Made by a program: the position numbers and the translations under genes
NCBI GenBank assembly: GCA_018713665.1
Contig: DVOI01000001.1
Location: forward strand, 18,354 to 82,353
Length of the DNA stretch: 64,000 nucleotides
From: Ornithoclostridium faecigallinarum
GTDB taxonomy: Bacteria > Bacillota > Clostridia > Christensenellales > UBA3700
Reading direction: 5' to 3'
Notes under the pieces: model-generated
What the model was told of the DNA's origin: nothing
Databases searched by the model: none
Seen by the model: the letters and a program-made list of their open reading frames with translations, nothing else
In this document: piece by piece, positions 56,345 through 63,042 of the stretch
Position numbering within the stretch: the first letter of the stretch is position 1
How the letters are laid out: every line of letters starts with the position of its first letter

Positions 56345-57991
56345 TCAGAAGAGCTCCGGCGTAGTGGTATCGATATTGATCAAGATATATCTGCTCTCTT
56401 CCGTCTCAACCGCGCCGTCCACATTCGTGACCGTATATTTGATCAACAAGTCTTCGCCGAACGTAATCGTTCCGACGCTCTCGCCGATTGCATTGAAGTC
56501 GCACAGTCTGGAGCCGTCATCAGCTCGGACGACGGAACAGTTGTCGCTGTCGTCGACGGTGATATAGATGCCGTGGTCGAAGTCGGCTTCAATGACATTC
56601 TCCATCTCGCAGATTGTCGTGCTCGTCCCGGTTGCGACGTCGTAGACCTTGAAATCGCCTGCCGACGCTTCCGCATCGAGCTCGGCGTCGGGATCGACCT
56701 CGTTCATCTCGACATAGTAAACCTTGCCGGGGACGGACGCAACAAAAACTTTTTCTCCCGGCTCGTAGGTATAGCCGAGCGTGAACACATATTCGCCGGA
56801 GACGGTGAAGTAATCGTTGCCCTTTTTGAGCAAACCGCTTTCGTCCTCGTTGATGCCGAGCGAGCTGAGATATTCGCCGACGACGTTGCCCTCGCTGTCA
56901 TAATATCTGGCGATGGTGCCGTCGGTGAGGACGAGATATTCGCCGACAACATCAAAGCTTACCGCGCCGGGCATAATGTCGTCCAAGTCGCAGACCACCT
57001 TCATGTCGGAGTCAAAGAGCACCTTGCCGCCGGGGACGAGAGCCTTGTCATCGCCGATCTTTGCGACTTCCATCGGGAAGACGTCAATCATCATTCCCAA
57101 AAGCCCCGCGCCGTTGCTTCCGTCCAGCACATATCCGAAGTCCGCCTCGGACACTTTGCCCGACTTCCAGTCGTACTTGTATTGAGCAACCGCGTACTTG
57201 TCGGCGCCTTCATAGAAATCATAGTCCGACGCGTCCGCAGGCAGCTCCTTGCGCTCTTGCAGCAAGACCGCCTTCTTTGTCGCCGCGACAACTTCGGCGC
57301 TGCGTCCCGGGACCAAGTTTTCCATATTGACGAGTCGGAGCACGTTGCCGTCCTTGTCGTACACTCTCGCCACGGTGTCGTCTACAAGCTCGATGTCGAC
57401 TTCTTCGAGCTCGATCATGACGCCCTCGGGCTCAAGCGTCGGCTCTTCGTCGCCGGCTGTCGTCTCGCCAATCTCGGTCACGGTATCTGTTTCGGAGTCG
57501 TATTGATAAACGGGCTCTCCGTCGAGATAGAGAACGTCGCTCACCACGTACGGAGCAACAACCGACGACCCTTCATACTCGTATATGTAGGGCGAAACGG
57601 TCTCGTCCACGGTGAAGGCGGTGATTGTCCCCATCTCCACATCGTTGACATACCAGCACCAATCCGCGCCGGACACCTTCCCGGGACTGATAGGTCCCGA
57701 ATAGACCTGCGACGTTCCGCCGACCCAAAGCTCGTAGGTGACGTCGCCGGTGCCGGAATCCGTCCTTTGGGCAATCAACGCCTTGCCGGAGACCGACACG
57801 TCCGCGCCGTCGAGGTCGTCGAGTTCCACCGCAGACATCGTCGTAGTGGTCGCGTATTGATTGCTGAGTCCGAAGATTGTGTCGTAAAGCGACTTGAAGT
57901 CGCCGGAGCCGCCGTCGCAAGCGGTAAAGGACACCGCCATGACGACGACCGCGAGAGCCGCCACGACCATAATTGCAACTTTCCTTTTCAT
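56345..57991 (-). CDS. Lipoprotein, first member of the tandem array
   Basis: 548 residues from MKRKVAIMVV; AAGGAGG sits 5 nt before this ATG, so the distal ATG at 58009 is not used. Lipobox FTAC (C near 25), mature start DFKSLYDTIFGLS. Body motifs as in its neighbour: DLDGADVSVSGKALIAQ, DASDYDFYEGADKY, YKYDWKSGKVSEAD, DESGLLKKGNDYFTVSGEY. First gene of the three, with its own promoter. Confidence 0.82.
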   Translation of the reverse strand: MKRKVAIMVVAALAVVVMAVSFTACDGGSGDFKSLYDTIFGLSNQYATTTTMSAVELDDLDGADVSVSGKALIAQRTDSGTGDVTYELWVGGTSQVYSGPISPGKVSGADWCWYVNDVEMGTITAFTVDETVSPYIYEYEGSSVVAPYVVSDVLYLDGEPVYQYDSETDTVTEIGETTAGDEEPTLEPEGVMIELEEVDIELVDDTVARVYDKDGNVLRLVNMENLVPGRSAEVVAATKKAVLLQERKELPADASDYDFYEGADKYAVAQYKYDWKSGKVSEADFGYVLDGSNGAGLLGMMIDVFPMEVAKIGDDKALVPGGKVLFDSDMKVVCDLDDIMPGAVSFDVVGEYLVLTDGTIARYYDSEGNVVGEYLSSLGINEDESGLLKKGNDYFTVSGEYVFTLGYTYEPGEKVFVASVPGKVYYVEMNEVDPDAELDAEASAGDFKVYDVATGTSTTICEMENVIEADFDHGIYITVDDSDNCSVVRADDGSRLCDFNAIGESVGTITFGEDLLIKYTVTNVDGAVETEESRYILINIDTTTPELF

Positions 57992-58023
57992 AAGTTCCTC
58001 CTTGAACATATAAGTTCACTGTT

Positions 58024-58052
58024 AGTATATCATATATTTATCGATAGGTCAA
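58024..58052 (-). promoter_or_regulatory. Promoter of the tandem lipoprotein operon
   Basis: Minus strand: TTGACC (58047-58052), a 17-nt spacer, TATACT (58024-58029). Leader of about 25 nt with AAGGAGG. Confidence 0.82.
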
Positions 58053-58094
58053 TATTCTTGCGAAAAATAACTTGCCGTTAACAAAACTTCACCC

Positions 58095-58553
58095 TCACCG
58101 ACACACGGCAAGGGCGATTGCGCATACTTCTTCCGCCATTTGAGCGACAAAGGCTTCGTCGGCAACCTTGAGTTGAACGAGCATGTCTCCCTCTCTTTCT
58201 CCGACGATCGCCATCACGCCGACGTCGCCCAATTTTGCGCTTCGGCGCCGGAACGCGCCCGCCGGGCGCAGCCCGCCGTCGCAGAGCTTGATCGATCCGA
58301 TATCGACGAGATTTCCCATCGTCGCGTCGATAGTGACGATGACGTCTCCGCGGTGATACATCGCGAGCATTTTTCGGTACCTGTGTAGATTAAGCGCAGT
58401 TATCGGTCTTTCGAGCGTGCCGTAGACATAGGCATTTACGCCTGCCTCGAGCAGCTTGCTTCCGACGCGCGGACCTATGCTGTCGCCGACAATGCGCGGC
58501 GTACCGATGCAGACGAACACGGTCGACGGACCTCTGCTTTGAATGACGCTCAT
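58095..58553 (-). CDS. yyaC: YyaC family spore protein (DUF1256)
   Basis: 152 residues. Recognised by VFVCIGTPRIVGDSIGPRVG at the start, VYGTLERPITALNL, VIVTIDATMGNLVDIGSI and KLGDVGVMAIVGE. The fold is related to the germination protease GPR; family members are found only in spore formers and are expressed late in sporulation, and their substrate is not known. Start at MSVIQSRG because family similarity begins there; AGAGGGG lies 12 nt upstream. Together with CwlD it argues for a sporulating organism. Confidence 0.85.
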   Translation of the reverse strand: MSVIQSRGPSTVFVCIGTPRIVGDSIGPRVGSKLLEAGVNAYVYGTLERPITALNLHRYRKMLAMYHRGDVIVTIDATMGNLVDIGSIKLCDGGLRPAGAFRRRSAKLGDVGVMAIVGEREGDMLVQLKVADEAFVAQMAEEVCAIALAVCR

Positions 58554-58616
58554 ACCGCGATTGTTCCCCTCTCTTTTGTTTTTCAAACAAACTTTTGCAA
58601 ATTTTCTCAAATATAT

Positions 58617-58645
58617 TGACTTGCGGACTCTTTTTTGATATATTA
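58617..58645 (+). promoter_or_regulatory. Promoter of the CvpA-like gene
   Basis: TTGACT (58617-58622), a 17-nt spacer, TATATT (58640-58645). Leader of about 65 nt with GAGAGGTG. Confidence 0.75.
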
Positions 58646-58717
58646 TATATAAAGTCAATCGTTATAGCGTCCTTTCGCGCCCAAAAGGCAGCCTACGGAC
58701 GCGAGAGGTGTTTGATT

Positions 58718-59305
58718 ATGAATCTTCTGTTGAGTGTCGATCTCTCGGGCACGTTGCCCGAGCTGCCGCTGTCGTATTTGGCGATAGCCGCGCTTGTGTT
58801 TGTCGTCATCGGCATGATTGTCGGCTTCTTCCGCGGTTTCGGCGCAGAGTTCTTGTTTTTGATCAAGTTCATGCTCGTCGTGGTCGGCGCGATGGTCGTC
58901 ATGTTCCTCGTCGGGCCTATGATCACCGACGCGCTCGGCGATTCGCTTAAGTCCGATTCCCCGATTTACGGCAATTTGACGATGGACGTCTTGCTGAACG
59001 TCGCTTGCTATTGCGCGGGCATCATCGCTCTTTGGATTGTCACCGGCATCATCTGGTACTTCCTCAAGCGCATTTTCCTGCGCCGCAAACAACACGGCGC
59101 CAGCCGCTTCTTCGGCATCGTCTTCGGTGCGATTAAGGGCTTTGCGTTCGCGCTGTTCTTCACCTGGGTGATTGCGTCGCTCGCTCCCGCGCTCGAAGAG
59201 GTCAAGTTCTTCGCCGACAACGCGACCGTCGATCCGATAGGACAATTCCTCATCGAACAAAACTTGCTCGGTCAATTGGCAGACATGCTCAAAGGGCTGT
59301 TCTGA
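58718..59305 (+). CDS. CvpA-family membrane protein
   Basis: 195 residues, with four predicted membrane helices (about 20-40, 45-70, 85-115 and 140-165). Family pattern: IGMIVGFFRGFGAEFLFLIK, then a second pair of helices and a conserved GAIKGFAFALFFTW. CvpA proteins are integral membrane proteins with roles in colicin V production or envelope stress in enterics; in Firmicutes their role is unclear. GAGAGGTG precedes the ATG; longer upstream readings are out of family. Monocistronic. Confidence 0.8.
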   Translation: MNLLLSVDLSGTLPELPLSYLAIAALVFVVIGMIVGFFRGFGAEFLFLIKFMLVVVGAMVVMFLVGPMITDALGDSLKSDSPIYGNLTMDVLLNVACYCAGIIALWIVTGIIWYFLKRIFLRRKQHGASRFFGIVFGAIKGFAFALFFTWVIASLAPALEEVKFFADNATVDPIGQFLIEQNLLGQLADMLKGLF

Positions 59306-59324
59306 CGACAAACGATTTTGTTTC

Positions 59325-59352
59325 CGCCGCTCCGCTCGGGGCGGCGTTTTTT
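59325..59352 (+). terminator. Terminator of the CvpA-like gene
   Basis: CGCCGC and GCGGCG with paired CCG/CGG inside, followed by TTTTTT. Confidence 0.85.
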
Positions 59353-59665
59353 ATGCAAAGATTGCCCTGAGGGCGGAGAACGCGAATTGCCCGGCAATAC
59401 CGCCGTATCCCGACACAAAGCAAGACAGTGCGCTCGCCGCTCCGAACGCGATTTCGGCTACGCTGTAGAGCAAGCCGCAAAGGACGTTGAGCATCGCCGC
59501 GGCGACAACTCCCCTCTTGCGGACTCCGCCCAAAAACGCGGTCAAGCCGAACGCCGCCGCGCCGGCGAAGAAAACGGCAAAATACTCATAGGACATCATA
59601 CGCAAGTCTATGCTCTTCGCGGCGGCGATAGAAACGCCGCGCGCAAGTTGCGCAAAAGTGTTCAT
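59351..59665 (-). CDS. Small membrane protein of unknown function
   Basis: 104 residues. Three hydrophobic helices are visible (about 26-45, 52-72 and 78-100) with glycine- and alanine-rich faces (VFFAGAAAFGLTAFLGG; SALSCFVSGYGGIAGQFAFS). I do not recognise the family. GAGG sits 2 nt from the ATG, close for a ribosome site, and a TATAAC box lies about 15 nt upstream. It is divergent from the acyltransferase gene and convergent with the CvpA-like gene; it may be a real small gene, but there is no supporting homology. Confidence 0.5.
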   Translation of the reverse strand: MNTFAQLARGVSIAAAKSIDLRMMSYEYFAVFFAGAAAFGLTAFLGGVRKRGVVAAAMLNVLCGLLYSVAEIAFGAASALSCFVSGYGGIAGQFAFSALRAIFA

Positions 59666-59683
59666 TTCCTCGCAAATATATGT

Positions 59684-59689
59684 TATAAT
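59684..59689 (+). promoter_or_regulatory. -10 box of the acyltransferase gene, predicted leaderless
   Basis: TATAAT at 59684-59689, 6 nt, then ATG at 59696, with no ribosome site. The -35 region is weak. Confidence 0.65.
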
Positions 59690-59695
59690 ATTTTT

Positions 59696-61000
59696 ATGGC
59701 GAGAAAGTTTTCCAAATGGCTGCGGCTGGACAACAGCGCAAAGATCTTTCCGATGATGGCGAACAAGAACGAACAGAACTTGTTCTGTCTTGCTTTCCGC
59801 CTTTACGAAGACGTCGAGCCCGCGGTGCTGAACGAGGCTCTCGTCGCGACCGTCAAGCGCTTTCCGTCCATCAACGTCAAGCTCAAAAAGGGCGTTTTTT
59901 GGCACTATTTCGAAGAGCACACCGGCAAGCCGCGCGTCTACGAGGCAAGCCCCGTCGCGCTGCGCCGCATCTCGCCGCACAACTGCAACGGATTCTATTT
60001 CCGCATCTCCTACTATCGCAACAATATATACGGCGAGTTTTTCCATGCGCTGACCGACGGCAAGGGCGCGGCGGAGTTCATGAAGAGCTTGCTTTTCACC
60101 TACTTCCGCATGCTGGGCAAAGACGTGGACGGCGAACAGATGGTGATGACAATCAACTCGCCGCCCAATCCCAAGGAATACGAAGACAGCTTTCAGACCT
60201 ATTATCAAAAGAAGAAGCTCTCGGAGCTTCCGATCGACTCACTCAAGGGACAGACGGCGTTCGCGATTCCGGGCGCGGAATTCGACGGTCCGGGCATGGG
60301 CGAAATCAACATCTATGTCAAATCGGCGGACTTTCTCTCCTTCTGTCACGCGCACAACGCGACCGTCACCGAGATGATCGGCGCGCTGTTCATACTCAGT
60401 CTCTACGACGCCAAGATCAAGCCGCTCAACCTGCCGCCGCAGAACATTCAATTGTTCGTCCCCATCAATTTGCGGCGCATCTTCCCTTCCGAGACGGTGC
60501 GCAACTTCTCGCTGTTTTCGCGCATAGGCGTGATGTCGTCGGACGACATGAAGCTTGACGAGCTGATTGCCCACATTCACGAAAAACTCACCGCCGACAC
60601 TCAAAAAGACGTGCTCGGCGCAAAGATTTCGACGACCGTCTATGCCGAGAAATTCTTGCCGCTGCGCTTGACGCCGCTGTTTTTGAAGAGGTTGATCTTC
60701 AACATCTCCAACCTCTTTTTCGGCAAGCACAAGAAGACGGCGACTTTTTCGAGCGTCGGCGTACTGAAACTCCCCGAGAGTTTCCGTCCGCTGGTGCGCG
60801 ATTGCTACTACTCGATTGCCGCCAACAAAAAGAGCCCGATCACCGTGACCGCGGTGACCGCTTTCGACATGATGTGCATCAACTTTACACGTTCGATAAC
60901 CGACACGGACACCGAAAAACGCTTTGTCAAGTACCTGCACGACGCGGGGATAGAGGTCACCGTCTCGTCCAACTATTGGGAGGTGGAAAATGCATTGTAA
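59696..61000 (+). CDS. Alcohol acetyltransferase/condensation-domain-like protein
   Basis: 434 residues of the chloramphenicol-acetyltransferase-like fold. The expected HHxxxDG motif reads FFHALTDGKGAAEF near residue 117, so the catalytic His and Asp-Gly are present. Other landmarks: NVKLKKGVFWHYFE, then LFVPINLRRIFPSETVRNFS near 250. These proteins transfer acyl groups to alcohols or amines; the acceptor is unknown. The last 11 nt overlap the DUF6320 gene, a pairing common in gut Clostridia, which suggests a two-protein membrane-associated unit. Confidence 0.78.
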   Translation: MARKFSKWLRLDNSAKIFPMMANKNEQNLFCLAFRLYEDVEPAVLNEALVATVKRFPSINVKLKKGVFWHYFEEHTGKPRVYEASPVALRRISPHNCNGFYFRISYYRNNIYGEFFHALTDGKGAAEFMKSLLFTYFRMLGKDVDGEQMVMTINSPPNPKEYEDSFQTYYQKKKLSELPIDSLKGQTAFAIPGAEFDGPGMGEINIYVKSADFLSFCHAHNATVTEMIGALFILSLYDAKIKPLNLPPQNIQLFVPINLRRIFPSETVRNFSLFSRIGVMSSDDMKLDELIAHIHEKLTADTQKDVLGAKISTTVYAEKFLPLRLTPLFLKRLIFNISNLFFGKHKKTATFSSVGVLKLPESFRPLVRDCYYSIAANKKSPITVTAVTAFDMMCINFTRSITDTDTEKRFVKYLHDAGIEVTVSSNYWEVENAL

Positions 61001-61676
61001 GTATTGCGGCGTCACGATTGACGACGACAGCAAGGTCTGCCCTCTGTGCCACGAGCTGGCGGTCGACGACGGCAAGGAGACAAACTCCAACTTCCCCCCG
61101 AAGACGGAGAAGGCGAAGAAGCCGCGCTCGCGCGTCAACTTCCACAATCTCTACATTTCGATAGCGGTACTTATCGCCGGCATTTGCGTCGCGATCAATT
61201 TGACGCTGACGCCGGACGTATATTGGTTCACAATCGTGATGGCGGTGCTCGCGTACGGCTATTTGACCGTCGCCAACACCGTGATGTCCAACAGCAGCAT
61301 TTGGATCAAGATCTTTTGGCAGATTTTGATGATCACATTGATTCTTTGGGCGGCGCAATCGGTGCTCAATCCGCTGTTCGACGAGCGCACCAATTGGCTT
61401 CTCGACTACGCCCTGCCTCTCATCTTGGGCATATCGGTGGTCGCGCTGGGCATCACCGCGGCGAGTCTGATTCGCAAAGAGCCCTCCCTTTTGGTCGACA
61501 ATTTGCTGATCAGTTTGATAGGTTTTTTGCCGATTGTGCTGTATGCGGCGAACGTGATCGAATCGGTGATTCCGTCGGCGATATGCGCGGGGCTTTGCGG
61601 CTTGTCCATCTTTTGCTTCATCGCCTTTGCGCGAGACGAGCTGTGGGCGGAGATTGTGCGCCGCTTCCACTTTTGA
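60990..61676 (+). CDS. DUF6320 membrane protein with N-terminal zinc ribbon
   Basis: 228 residues. Begins with a zinc-ribbon pattern CKYCGVTIDDDSKVCPLCH, a linker rich in K and P, then six hydrophobic helices from about 55 (IAVLIAGICVAINLTLTPD onward). Encoded directly after, and overlapping, the acyltransferase-like gene. The unit may form a membrane complex where the acyltransferase acts on a lipid or surface sugar; that is inference. Confidence 0.8.
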   Translation: MHCKYCGVTIDDDSKVCPLCHELAVDDGKETNSNFPPKTEKAKKPRSRVNFHNLYISIAVLIAGICVAINLTLTPDVYWFTIVMAVLAYGYLTVANTVMSNSSIWIKIFWQILMITLILWAAQSVLNPLFDERTNWLLDYALPLILGISVVALGITAASLIRKEPSLLVDNLLISLIGFLPIVLYAANVIESVIPSAICAGLCGLSIFCFIAFARDELWAEIVRRFHF

Positions 61677-61720
61677 AAATACGCCGCGTCGCGCGGCAGA
61701 CAATATAATGAGGTGAAATT

Positions 61721-62677
61721 ATGTATTACATTGGCGTAGACGTAGGCGGCATGAGCATCAAGGGCGGCCTTGTCACCGAATCGGGCGACATCGTCGCAAG
61801 ACATACCGTCGAAACACAGCGTTACAGCGAACAATACGGCATCGCCGAGGACATCCGCAAGGTCGTCGACGGCGTACTTGCCGAGGGCAAAGTCGACATC
61901 TCCGACATCTTGGGCATCGGCATCGGCCAACCGGGCTCTGTCGACTCCGAGCGCGGCATCATCCGCTATTCCAACAACATCCCCCTCGAGCGCGTCCCCG
62001 TCGTCGCTCAGCTCAAAAAGTTCTACGACGTGCCCATCTACATCAACAACGACGCCAATTGCGCGGCGCTCGGCGAATATGTGTTCGGCGCGGGCAAGGG
62101 CTATCGCGACATCGTGTTCGTCACACTCGGCACGGGCGTGGGCAGCGGCATCATCATCGGCGGCAAGCTGTTTGAGGGGCGCGAATGCGCCGGCGCCGAG
62201 GCAGGCCACATGGTCATCGTCTGCGGCGGCGAGCGCTGCAATTGCGGCAGGCGCGGCTGTTGGGAGGCGTACGCTTCCGTCAGCGCGCTCATCCGCCAAA
62301 CCAAGGCGGCAATGGAACTTCATCCCGACTCGCTGATGCACGAAGAGGCGGCAGCCGAAGGCAAAGTCAGCGGCAAGACCGCGTTTGTCGCGGCGAAGCG
62401 CGGCGACAAGGCGGCGCAAGAGGTCGTAGACAAGTACATCGACTATGTCGGCGAAGGACTTGTCAACCTCGCGGACATCTTCCGCCCCGACGTCATCCTT
62501 CTCGGCGGCGCGATCTCCAAAGAGGGCGAACGCCTGACCGCTCCCCTTCAAAAGAAAATGGACGCCGAAGCGTTCGGCGCCAAATTCAATCCCCGCGTCG
62601 CAGTCAAGATTGCGTCTCTTCGCAACGACGCCGGCATCCTCGGCGCCGCCGCCCTCGTCTGCTCGGACAGGGCATAA
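61721..62677 (+). CDS. glcK: ROK-family glucokinase
   Basis: 318 residues. Phosphorylates glucose, or a related hexose, using ATP. Motifs: YIGVDVGGMSIKGGLV at the start, INNDANCAALGEY near 105, VTLGTGVGSGIIIGGKL, GHMVIVCGGERCNCGRRGCWE near 165 with the HxxCxCxxxGC zinc site, and a final LLGGAIS. No HTH domain, so it is a kinase and not a ROK repressor. GAGGTG precedes the ATG. Other sugars (N-acetylmannosamine, allose) cannot be excluded. Confidence 0.92.
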   Translation: MYYIGVDVGGMSIKGGLVTESGDIVARHTVETQRYSEQYGIAEDIRKVVDGVLAEGKVDISDILGIGIGQPGSVDSERGIIRYSNNIPLERVPVVAQLKKFYDVPIYINNDANCAALGEYVFGAGKGYRDIVFVTLGTGVGSGIIIGGKLFEGRECAGAEAGHMVIVCGGERCNCGRRGCWEAYASVSALIRQTKAAMELHPDSLMHEEAAAEGKVSGKTAFVAAKRGDKAAQEVVDKYIDYVGEGLVNLADIFRPDVILLGGAISKEGERLTAPLQKKMDAEAFGAKFNPRVAVKIASLRNDAGILGAAALVCSDRA

Positions 62678-62700
62678 CCTCAACAAACACAAAACACAAA

Positions 62701-62734
62701 CCGGCGGCGCCTCCTTTCGGAGCGCCGCCGTTTG
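62701..62734. terminator. Hairpin between the ROK gene and the small AT-rich gene
   Basis: CGGCGGCGC and GCGCCGCCG with TCC/GGA inside the loop, then TTTGCG. The stem is strong but the T-tract weak on both sides. Confidence 0.6.
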
Positions 62735-62737
62735 CGT

Positions 62738-62995
62738 CTATTTAAACAACTTTTTCCTGTTTTCTTCTGTTAAGTTCTTTTCGAAGTGTTCCCACTTTAT
62801 TTCTTTCTGGCTTTCATTGTCATAAAAACACTTATTCTCCTGGTTGTAGTAGTAAACGTCAAACGGACCGCTATCGTTAATCTTTATACAGATTCGATAT
62901 TCATCTTTGGGGAGATTTTGGGTTATTGCTCTATAAGCAGCGCTTTCCCGGCGCAATTCCTCCAAGCCTCCTTCAAAATATTTATTTATGTCCAT
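62738..62995 (-). CDS. Small protein of unknown function in an AT-rich segment
   Basis: 85 residues from MDINKYFEGG. Rich in E, K, N and Y, with no membrane helix; a central YRICIKINDSGPFDVYYYNQ looks like a beta hairpin or small alpha/beta fold. I do not recognise it. Base composition is much poorer in GC than the rest of the window, like its partner upstream, so both were probably acquired together. It begins 47 nt after the Hsp70-like gene ends and is likely co-transcribed. An alternative GTG start lies at 63004. Confidence 0.6.
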   Translation of the reverse strand: MDINKYFEGGLEELRRESAAYRAITQNLPKDEYRICIKINDSGPFDVYYYNQENKCFYDNESQKEIKWEHFEKNLTEENRKKLFK

Positions 62996-63042
62996 TGCTC
63001 TCACTGTATTCTCTTTTAGGTTGCTGCCGTTTTTCAGCGTTC

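Noticed and set aside
56333..58081. 582-codon open frame on the plus strand opposite the first lipoprotein of the tandem array
   Set aside because: Antisense shadow. The minus-strand gene has a lipobox, a ribosome site and a promoter.
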